Source: JACDBD01 sp050743385
GTDB lineage: Bacteria > Actinomycetota > Acidimicrobiia > IMCC26256 > JACDBD01
NCBI GenBank assembly: GCA_050743385.1
Contig: JBOGFJ010000054.1
Location: 1-26,156 of the forward strand
Reading direction: 5' to 3'
Length of the DNA: 26,156 nt
In this document: positions 8,169-14,349 of the stretch, piece by piece
How positions within the stretch are numbered: position 1 is the stretch's first letter
How the letters are laid out: each line of letters begins with the position of its first letter
Program-made: the position numbers and the translations under genes
Notes under the pieces: generated by a model
What the model was told of the DNA's origin: nothing
What the model saw: only the letters and a program-made list of their open reading frames with translations
Databases searched by the model: none

Positions 8169-9038
8169 TCACGGCACCACCATTGTTCCGATGCCCTCGC
8201 GGGTGAAGAACTCGAGCAGCAGGGCATGCGGGATACGGCCGTCGAGAATGTGGCCCCGGGAGACGCCCGCCTTCAGGGCGTCGACACACGACCGCAGCTT
8301 CGGGATCATCCCCTCCGAGATCGCACCGGCGTCGATGAGCTCCCGCAGCCCGGTGGCGTCGATGTGCGAGATCAACGACGCCTCGTCGGCGAGGTCGCGA
8401 TAGAGCCCGGTCACGTTCGTCAGGTAGACGAGCTTCTCGGCTGTGAGCGCCTCGGCGATCGCGCCCGCGACCGTGTCGGCGTTGACGTTGTACGCCTGGC
8501 CGGCCTCGTCGACGCCCACCGTGGCCACGATCGGGATCAGCTCCTCGCGCAGCAGTCGCTGGAGGATGGCCGGGTCGATGCGGCGCACGTCGCCCACGAA
8601 CCCCAACCGCTCGTCGCGGGGCCCGACGGTGATCAGCCCGGCATCCTCGCCCGACAGACCGACCGCGTACGAGCCGTGCTGGTTGACCGCGGCCACGATC
8701 TCGCGGTTGACCTTGCCCACCAGCGCCATGCGCACGATGTCGACGGTCTCGGCGTCGGTCACGCGCAGGCCGTCGACGAACTCGGGCTCCTTGCCGAGCC
8801 GGCGCATCAGGTCACTGATCTGCGGTCCACCGCCGTGCACCACCACGGGGTTCATCCCGACCAGGCGCATGAGCACGACGTCCTGCGCGAAGAGGTCGGC
8901 CAGTGCCGGATCGTCCATCGCGCTGCCGCCGTACTTGATCACGACCGTCTTGCCCGAGAACTCCCGGATGTAGGGCAGCGCCTCGGCCAGGATGTGGGCC
9001 TTCACGCCCGCGTCGCGCACCCGCTGGTCGGTGCTCAC
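8169..9038 (-). CDS. argB: N-acetylglutamate kinase
   Basis: A 289-residue amino-acid kinase phosphorylating N-acetylglutamate, usually the feedback-controlled step. VIKYGGSAM (33-41, Lys35), VVHGGGPQIS in the substrate region and YNVNADTVAGAIAEAL are intact. The leading helix AHILAEALPYIREFSGK (14-30) is the N-terminal segment typical of hexameric, arginine-inhibited enzymes, so arginine sensitivity is inferred. The GTG at 9038 overlaps the argJ stop as GTGA; the frame is open further upstream but unrelated to the family there. Element C follows its stop codon. Confidence 0.97.
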   Translation of the reverse strand: MSTDQRVRDAGVKAHILAEALPYIREFSGKTVVIKYGGSAMDDPALADLFAQDVVLMRLVGMNPVVVHGGGPQISDLMRRLGKEPEFVDGLRVTDAETVDIVRMALVGKVNREIVAAVNQHGSYAVGLSGEDAGLITVGPRDERLGFVGDVRRIDPAILQRLLREELIPIVATVGVDEAGQAYNVNADTVAGAIAEALTAEKLVYLTNVTGLYRDLADEASLISHIDATGLRELIDAGAISEGMIPKLRSCVDALKAGVSRGHILDGRIPHALLLEFFTREGIGTMVVP

Positions 9039-10210
9039 GAGGTGCCCCGGTTCTCGTCGATGTAGGCGTGGCTCAGGTCGGTACTGATCATCCACGCCCA
9101 GTTCTGCCCGGCGTTCAGGTCGCAATCGATCGTGATGTGCGGCCGCGCCATGACCTCTGCCAGCGCGCCGGCGTCGTGATCGGCGGCAATCCCGTTCCGA
9201 CACACGACGACCCGCCCATAGCGGATCTCGACTCGCTCGGGATCGAACGACGCGCCGCTCGCGCCCAACTCTGACAGCACGCGGCCCCAGTAGGGGTCTC
9301 CCCCGTTGAGGGAACACTGGACGAGCTGGCTGTTCGCGACCGCCCGGGCCGCCATCGTCGCCTCCTCGTGCGTTCGTGCGCCTGTGACCGTGATCCGCGC
9401 CACCTTCGTCCGTCCTTCGGCGTCATGGGCCATCAGGTCCGACAGCCGGGTGCATACGCTCCCGACCGCCGAGGCGCCGGCACCGAGGTCACCGCCGACG
9501 CCTCCGTTCGCAAGCAGCAGGACCGTGTCGTTCGTGCTCCGGGCGCCGTCTATCGACAGGCGGTGGAACGAGGTCTCGACGGCGTGGGCCAGCATTGCCC
9601 GCGCCGGCTCAGGTTCGAGGGCGAGGTTGGTGGTGACAACGGCCAGCATCGTCGCCATCGCCGGCGAGAGCATGGCCGCCCCTTTGGCCATACCACCGAC
9701 CTGCGCGACCCGCCCGTCGCCGATCTCGATCGTCTCGTACGCCTCCTTGCGCACGGTGTCGGTGGTGAGGATGGCGTCGGCGGCGGCGTGACCTGCGACT
9801 TCGTCGGACCCCAGGGCAGCCACCAGCTTGGGGATGCCGGCCTCGATCGGCTCCATCGGCAACGGATATCCGATGAGGCCTGTGGAGCACACCAGGACGT
9901 CCTCGGCCGTGCAGCCCAGCTCCTGGGCGGTGAGCTCGCACATGCGGCGGGCGTCACGACGGCCCTGCTCACCGGTGGCGGCGTTGGCGTTCCCGGAATT
10001 GAGGATGACCGCGGCCGCCTTCCCATCCCGGAGGTTCTCACGGCTGATTTGCACGGGCGCGGCGGTGGCGAGATTGGTGGTGAACACCCCCGCGGCCGGG
10101 ACGGGGCGGTGGTCGGCGGTGGCGACGAGCGCGAGGTCGGGAACGCCACCCTCCTTGATGCCGCAGGCGATCCCGGCGGCCTCGAAGCCGGCGGCGGCGG
10201 TGACGCTCAT
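9035..10210 (-). CDS. argJ: Glutamate N-acetyltransferase / amino-acid acetyltransferase ArgJ
   Basis: A 391-residue Ntn-hydrolase-fold enzyme that transfers acetyl from N-acetylornithine to glutamate, closing the acetyl cycle; bifunctional forms also use acetyl-CoA. It is made as a precursor that self-cleaves before a catalytic threonine. The cleavage region AKGAAMLSPAMATMLA places this at Thr187, with Ala where many homologues have Asn (PNMAT). NSGNANA (71-77) is conserved. The ATG at 10210 overlaps the argC stop as ATGA. No argA-like synthase gene is in the window, so ArgJ may also prime the cycle; mono- versus bifunctionality cannot be read from sequence alone. Confidence 0.97.
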   Translation of the reverse strand: MSVTAAAGFEAAGIACGIKEGGVPDLALVATADHRPVPAAGVFTTNLATAAPVQISRENLRDGKAAAVILNSGNANAATGEQGRRDARRMCELTAQELGCTAEDVLVCSTGLIGYPLPMEPIEAGIPKLVAALGSDEVAGHAAADAILTTDTVRKEAYETIEIGDGRVAQVGGMAKGAAMLSPAMATMLAVVTTNLALEPEPARAMLAHAVETSFHRLSIDGARSTNDTVLLLANGGVGGDLGAGASAVGSVCTRLSDLMAHDAEGRTKVARITVTGARTHEEATMAARAVANSQLVQCSLNGGDPYWGRVLSELGASGASFDPERVEIRYGRVVVCRNGIAADHDAGALAEVMARPHITIDCDLNAGQNWAWMISTDLSHAYIDENRGTS

Positions 10211-11244
10211 GGCGCCAGCCCGATCGTGCTCAGGCCGGTCGTCTCGGGCAGACCGAGGAGCACGTTGGCGCACTGCAGCGCCTGGCCGGACGCGCCCTTC
10301 ACCAGGTTGTCGAGCGCGCACAACGCGAGGACGCTGCCGGTGCGGGAGTCGAAACGCACGGTGAGGTGCGCCGCGTTCGATCCCAACGTCGCTTTGGTCG
10401 ACGGCGCGTCGTCGAGCACCCGTGCGAACGGCTCGTCTGCATAGGCCGCCCGGTAGCTCGTGAGCAGCGCGTCGGTCGAGAGCTCGTCCACCGCGGCACG
10501 GGCGTGGCAGGTGGCCAGCACGCCCCGGGTCATCGGCACGAGGTGCGGGGTGAAGGTCAACCGGACCGGTGCGCCGCCCACCTCGGTGAGGGCCGTCTCC
10601 ATCTCGCCGGTGTGCCGGTGCGTGAGGAGCCCGTACGGCGAGGCGTTCTCGTTGGCCTCGGAGAACAAGCTCGGCACCGAGAGGCCCCGGCCCCGCCCCG
10701 AGACCCCCGACAGTGCGTCTACGACAATGCCGTCCGGCTCGACGAGGCCGTCGGCCAGGAGCGGGGCGAGCGCCAGGATGGCCGCCGTCGGGTAGCAGCC
10801 CGGCGCCGCGGCATGGTCCGCGTCTCCGAGCGCGTCGCGGAAGAGCTCGGGCAGGCCGAACGCGAACCGGTCGAGGATGCCGGGCGCGGCGTGGGCCTCG
10901 CCGTACCACTCCTCGTAGTCGGGAGCGGGCAGGCGGAAGTCGGCGCCCAGGTCGACGACGTGCCCGACTCGGTCGAGGAGATCGGGAACGATCCGCTGCG
11001 ATTCCCCGTGGGGCAGAGCCAGGAACGCGACGTCGACGCCACTCACGTCGGCGGGGTCGAAGGCGGCGTACTCCAGCGCCGGGTACTCGGCCCCCAGCGA
11101 CGGGTACAGCGCCGCCACCGAGGCGCCGGCGTTGGAGTCGGCGGTCACATGGGTGACCTCGAGCTCGGGATGCCCGGCCACCAGCCGGAGCAGCTCGGCC
11201 CCTGTGTACCCTGAAGCGCCGATCACGGCGGCGCGATACGCCAT
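10207..11244 (-). CDS. argC: N-acetyl-gamma-glutamyl-phosphate reductase
   Basis: A 345-residue NADPH-dependent reductase of the aspartate-semialdehyde-dehydrogenase fold. The dinucleotide loop GASGYTG (9-15) and the catalytic cysteine in AAPGCYPT (Cys150) are present. It is the first gene of the arginine operon. The ATG at 11244 lies only 7 nt beyond a TATAGT -10 box, so the transcript is probably leaderless; no Shine-Dalgarno is visible. The 3' end overlaps argJ by 4 nt. Confidence 0.98.
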   Translation of the reverse strand: MAYRAAVIGASGYTGAELLRLVAGHPELEVTHVTADSNAGASVAALYPSLGAEYPALEYAAFDPADVSGVDVAFLALPHGESQRIVPDLLDRVGHVVDLGADFRLPAPDYEEWYGEAHAAPGILDRFAFGLPELFRDALGDADHAAAPGCYPTAAILALAPLLADGLVEPDGIVVDALSGVSGRGRGLSVPSLFSEANENASPYGLLTHRHTGEMETALTEVGGAPVRLTFTPHLVPMTRGVLATCHARAAVDELSTDALLTSYRAAYADEPFARVLDDAPSTKATLGSNAAHLTVRFDSRTGSVLALCALDNLVKGASGQALQCANVLLGLPETTGLSTIGLAP

Positions 11245-11264
11245 GCGGAATACTATACAGACTG
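11245..11264. promoter_or_regulatory. Divergent overlapping promoters argC / MaoC operon
   Basis: Only 20 bp separate the two start codons. The near-palindrome TACTATAC (11251-11258) supplies a -10 in each direction. On the minus strand it gives TATAGT (11257-11252), 7 nt before the argC ATG. On the plus strand it gives TACTAT (11251-11256), 8 nt before the MaoC ATG. This is the spacing of leaderless actinobacterial genes. No good -35 is seen on either side. TGTAT-AGT-ATTC across the site faintly recalls ARG half-sites (TGAAT/ATTCA), so ArgR control is possible but unproven. Confidence 0.6.
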
Positions 11265-11651
11265 ATGCATAGCTCCTGCCAGGTCGGCACCGTGCTCGGG
11301 CCGGCGAGCTTCACCGTGTCGCCTGCCGCCAACAAGCGGTACTGGCAGGCCGCCGGGGTCGACCACCCCGCCCTGCGGGCCGGCGCCCTCTACCCGCCCA
11401 TCGCCGCCAACCTCACGATCCTGCTCTTCCAGACGGTCGTGCCCCGGCCCATGATCCAGACCGAGCAACGCCTCGTCTGTCACCGCCGGGGCGAGGCCGG
11501 CTCCGAACTCACGGTGCGCGGCGCCGTCGTCGAGCGCTACGAGAAGCGGGGCCGGGAGTACGTCGTCGTCGAGGCCGTCGTCTCGCTCCCCGACGGCGGG
11601 CCGCTGTGGACGTCGACCGCCACGTTCATCGAACCCGGTTCGGCCACATGA
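11265..11651 (+). CDS. MaoC-like hot-dog protein, non-catalytic-type subunit
   Basis: A 128-residue protein resembling the N-terminal half of MaoC/FAS1-type (R)-hydratases. It has the opening VGTVLGPASFTVSPAANKRY and a PPIAANLTILLF segment, but lacks the catalytic H-x-D...G motif seen in its neighbour. Such halves pair with a catalytic hot-dog partner to make an enoyl-CoA or enoyl-ACP hydratase; here the halves would be separate genes. The ATG at 11265 follows the divergent promoter directly. The stop overlaps the next start (ATGA). Substrate cannot be told from the sequence. Confidence 0.72.
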   Translation: MHSSCQVGTVLGPASFTVSPAANKRYWQAAGVDHPALRAGALYPPIAANLTILLFQTVVPRPMIQTEQRLVCHRRGEAGSELTVRGAVVERYEKRGREYVVVEAVVSLPDGGPLWTSTATFIEPGSAT

Positions 11652-11998
11652 GCGAGCGCCGACGCTCGCTCCACCTGACCCCCGAGCGGCTCCGGGCGTA
11701 CTCCCGGCGGGGGAACTTCCACTCCGATCCCGACGAGGCCCGCCGCCTCGGGCTGCCCGGCCTCGTCGCCCAGGGCATGCAGGTCGCGGGGCCGGCGTAC
11801 GGCGCGCTCCTCGACGAGTGGGGCGACGAGTTCCTCGCCCACGGCGAGCTCGAGCTGAAGTTCGTCGGCATGGTCGTCGACGGCCAGACCATCGACGCCG
11901 AGGTGACAATCGACGGTGACGCCACGATCGAGGTCGTGAACCAGGCCACCGGGCGACCGGCGGCGGTCGGTCGGGCGCGTCGCCGGTCGGAAGCGTGA
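11648..11998 (+). CDS. MaoC-like dehydratase, catalytic-type subunit
   Basis: A 116-residue hot-dog protein with a hydratase-2-like motif, NFHSDPDEARRLGLPGLVAQG (about residues 21-41). Its Asn/His and Asp-x-x-x-Ala pattern matches the active loop of MaoC (R)-specific enoyl-CoA hydratases. Start and stop overlap both neighbours by 4 nt (ATGA and GTGA), indicating tight translational coupling. I infer a heteromeric hydratase with the preceding protein. The substrate may be a fatty-acyl thioester; neither partner nor substrate is proven. Confidence 0.78.
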   Translation: MSERRRSLHLTPERLRAYSRRGNFHSDPDEARRLGLPGLVAQGMQVAGPAYGALLDEWGDEFLAHGELELKFVGMVVDGQTIDAEVTIDGDATIEVVNQATGRPAAVGRARRRSEA

Positions 11999-12864
11999 AG
12001 CTCGCTCCGCACCCGTGGAACCGGGACTTCGAGTGGCCCGAGCATCGGGGCCCGGTCCGGGTGGTCACGGAGCAGCAGGCCCGCGCCTACGACAAGCTCG
12101 GCTACTTCGTGCTCGAGGACGCGCTCGATCCCGAGACGGTGCGAGCCCTCGACGAGGAGATCGCGCCCTTCGACGAGGAGGCGCTGCGCTTCCTCGAGTC
12201 GCGGCCCGACGGCCGGTTCAGCATCGCCGGCGTCGACACCGTCTCGATCGCGATCCATCTCGTGCGCCGATCGGCGCAGCTGCGCGACTTCTGCGCCGGC
12301 ACGCTGTTCGCCGATCTCTGTCACGACCTGATCGGCCCCGACGCCCGCCTCTACTGGGACCAGGCCGTCACCAAGCGGCCGCACGGCGCCGAGCCCGTGC
12401 TCTGGCACCAGGACAACGGTTACACCTACGTCGAGCCCCAGGCGTACCTCACGTGCTGGGTGGCGCTGACCGACGCCACGCTCGACAACGGGTGCGTATG
12501 GGTGGTGCCCGGTCTCCACCGGCGGGGCACGCTCGCGCATCGGAACACGCCCATCGGTTACCAGTGCTTCGAGGACCCCGCCGACGCGGTGGCCGTGCCC
12601 GTGCGGGCGGGGAGCATCGTGGTGTTCACGTCCCTGACGCCGCACGCCACCGGCCGCAACAGCACCGACGACGTGCGCAAGGCCTACATCGTTCAGTACG
12701 CGCCCGACGGCGCGGTCGCCCGCCGGGGCGATCCTTCCGGCGAGCCGGGCCCGCCCGAGCTGCAGGACGACGCCGAGCGCCAGTTCCTCGTGCTGCGCCA
12801 CGGGGAGCCCGTCACTGACCGGGCGGCGCCGGCGGCGGGCATTGCACGCCCGCCATCGCCATGA
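11995..12864 (+). CDS. Phytanoyl-CoA dioxygenase (PhyH) family protein
   Basis: A 289-residue Fe(II)/2-oxoglutarate-dependent oxygenase candidate. The metal triad is visible as WHQD (His138, Asp140) and the distal His217 in TPHATG. Arg228, 11 residues later, is the expected 2-oxoglutarate anchor. KLGYFVLEDAL (34-44) is the usual PhyH opening. The GTG at 11995 overlaps the MaoC stop. The last ~18 residues are low-complexity and their codons overlap the opposing Clp-N gene by 53 nt. Family members hydroxylate very different substrates; the hydratase pair upstream hints at an acyl-CoA, but this is inference. Confidence 0.85.
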   Translation: MKLAPHPWNRDFEWPEHRGPVRVVTEQQARAYDKLGYFVLEDALDPETVRALDEEIAPFDEEALRFLESRPDGRFSIAGVDTVSIAIHLVRRSAQLRDFCAGTLFADLCHDLIGPDARLYWDQAVTKRPHGAEPVLWHQDNGYTYVEPQAYLTCWVALTDATLDNGCVWVVPGLHRRGTLAHRNTPIGYQCFEDPADAVAVPVRAGSIVVFTSLTPHATGRNSTDDVRKAYIVQYAPDGAVARRGDPSGEPGPPELQDDAERQFLVLRHGEPVTDRAAPAAGIARPPSP

Positions 12865-13840
12865 CCTGACAGAACGTGGCGCGCGTCATCAGCCACCTGC
12901 CGGCGACGTTGATCACCTCACCGTCGACCACTGGGCCCGGCCCGCCGCTCAGCTGCAGCGTGAAGCGAACGTCCGCGCGGCCAGGCTCGCGGAATCGAGC
13001 GCGCTCCACGTGGACCGTGGTGTTGCTCGCCTGCGGTACCCGCAAGGCTGCTTCCGCGCGCAGCGGTGCCAGTTCCTCGCCGTCCTCGAGGTGGCGGCGG
13101 CATTCCTCCTCGTCCCCCTCGAACACGCCTCGCACGGCTCGCTCGACCTCGGCGACCGCGTCCGCGGACGGCGGTGGGTCACCAAAGACTCGCGGCGGGA
13201 GGTGCAATCCCGGCTCGCTGCCCTCCGGTGCTGCCGCGATCGCCTCTCGCGCTGCCTCGGCACACAGGTCGCAGATGGCGGCATGGCTCCCGAGCACGTA
13301 CCGGTCGGCCTCCCAGAGGTCGCGCCCGCAGAACGAACACACGCGCGCGCGTGGCCAAGCGACCGTCGTCCCCACGGGGCCGGGACCGCTCGCTTCCTGA
13401 GGCATGTGTCCCGAAAGCAGTCGAATGACCTCCGCTCGTACGCGCGTCTGCTCTGCGCCCAGCTTCGCAAGCACCTGGGCACCGACACCCTCGCCCTCGC
13501 GAATCAGCCCGAGAAGGATGTGCTCGGTGCCGATGTAGTTGTGACCGAGCTGGAGGGCCTCCCTCAGCGAGAGCTCGAGCACGGTCTTCGCCCGTGCGGT
13601 GAACGGAATGTGGCCCGAGGGCGCCCGCGGGCCGCGCCCGACGATCTCCTGCACCTGGGCACGAACCGCTTCCAGCGGGATCCCGATTGACTCGAGGGCC
13701 TTCGCGCCGACGCCGTCGCCCTCGCGCACGATTCCGAGCAAGATGTGCTCGGTGCCGATGTAGTCGTGGTCGAGGAGCCGTGCCTCCTCCTGAGCCAGCA
13801 CGAGGACCCGGCGGGCCCGATCCGTGAACCGCTCGAACAC
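12812..13840 (-). CDS. Stand-alone Clp N-domain protein with ClpX-type zinc finger (no ATPase)
   Basis: A 342-residue protein of unusual layout. Two Clp N repeats occupy residues ~1-70 and ~78-145; each contains YIGTEHILLG followed by REG-x-GVGA, as in ClpC N-domains. Next comes CSFC...CDLC (Cys168/171/190/193), with the C-x2-C-x18-C-x2-C spacing of the ClpX zinc-binding domain. The C-terminal ~115 residues (228-342) end in RWLMTRATFCQVMAMAGVQC. They loosely resemble NTF2-like tails of some actinobacterial proteins (Mtb12-type), an uncertain memory-based match. There are no Walker motifs, so it cannot unfold proteins itself. A role as adaptor, decoy or sensor for ClpC, as described for mycobacterial ClpC2, is inferred. 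The GTG start at 13840 fits a leaderless promoter. Confidence 0.85.
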   Translation of the reverse strand: MFERFTDRARRVLVLAQEEARLLDHDYIGTEHILLGIVREGDGVGAKALESIGIPLEAVRAQVQEIVGRGPRAPSGHIPFTARAKTVLELSLREALQLGHNYIGTEHILLGLIREGEGVGAQVLAKLGAEQTRVRAEVIRLLSGHMPQEASGPGPVGTTVAWPRARVCSFCGRDLWEADRYVLGSHAAICDLCAEAAREAIAAAPEGSEPGLHLPPRVFGDPPPSADAVAEVERAVRGVFEGDEEECRRHLEDGEELAPLRAEAALRVPQASNTTVHVERARFREPGRADVRFTLQLSGGPGPVVDGEVINVAGRWLMTRATFCQVMAMAGVQCPPPAPPGQ

Positions 13841-13847
13841 GACGACG

Positions 13848-13853
13848 AGCGTA
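13848..13853 (-). promoter_or_regulatory. Putative -10 of the Clp-N gene (leaderless)
   Basis: TACGCT on the minus strand (13853-13848) matches TAnnnT and lies exactly 7 nt before the GTG start, the usual arrangement for leaderless actinobacterial mRNAs. A TTGAAC string (13871-13866) is too close to serve as a standard -35. This is a motif-and-spacing call only. Confidence 0.4.
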
Positions 13854-13898
13854 GGGGTTTCATCGGTTCAAGTGGTCGTGAAATCAGCGAAATCGGGC

Positions 13899-13935
13899 GC
13901 GATCACGACCATTTCAGCGCATGAAACGTGATCGC
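13899..13935. repeat. Interrupted palindrome upstream of the Clp-N gene
   Basis: Perfect 9-bp arms GCGATCACG (13899-13907) and CGTGATCGC (13927-13935) enclose a second inverted repeat, TTTCA (13912-13916) / TGAAA (13922-13926). A further pair, TGGTCGTG (about 13873-13880) and CACGACCA (13904-13911), overlaps it. It lies in the 102-nt gap between the thioesterase stop and the Clp-N start. It could be a terminator for the pheST-thioesterase end (no strong T-tract) or an operator for the Clp-N gene. Confidence 0.6.
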
Positions 13936-13942
13936 GACCCCG

Positions 13943-14347
13943 CTACGACGGCGCGGCCGCCTCGAGCTTCTCCCGGAGCACGGTCGGGATCGGTGCCGCA
14001 TCGTGCGTCCCCGGCTTCACGCTCACGTACGTGATCGTGCCGACGCAGACGGCCCGCTCCCCCACCGTCGCGGTGTAGCGGATGTCGAGCGAGCTCGTGC
14101 CGAGCCGTGACGGCCCGACCGCGACGTCGACATGCTCGTCGAAGCCCGCCGGGCCCTGCCACTCGATGGTCGCCTTCACGACCATGAGGTCGAAGTCCCG
14201 GAAGAACGCTTCCGCCGGGGGGAAGCCCATGTCCTCGAAGAAGCGTGTGCAGGCCTCGTCGAAGTAGGTGAGCCAGTGGGCGTTGAACACCACACCCTGG
14301 GCGTCGACCTCGGCGTAACGCGGGCGCACGTGGTGGACGAACGGCAT
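13943..14347 (-). CDS. Acyl-CoA thioesterase, 4HBT/YbgC-like
   Basis: A 134-residue single hot-dog thioesterase. RPRYAEVDAQGVVFNAHWLT (8-27) is the 4HBT signature, with Asp15 at the catalytic position, and it is followed by YFDEACTRFF. Length is typical of YbgC/FadM-type enzymes that hydrolyse short or aromatic acyl-CoAs. The ATG at 14347 is 2 nt beyond the pheT stop, so it is cotranscribed with the PheRS genes. The exact substrate cannot be deduced. The adjacency to phenylalanyl-tRNA synthetase looks positional rather than functional. Confidence 0.88.
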   Translation of the reverse strand: MPFVHHVRPRYAEVDAQGVVFNAHWLTYFDEACTRFFEDMGFPPAEAFFRDFDLMVVKATIEWQGPAGFDEHVDVAVGPSRLGTSSLDIRYTATVGERAVCVGTITYVSVKPGTHDAAPIPTVLREKLEAAAPS

Positions 14348-14349
14348 CG

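Noticed and set aside
9035..11335. Single 766-codon frame covering argJ and most of argC
   Set aside because: Only the argJ part (from 10210) has family similarity. The upstream part is an out-of-frame read of argC.
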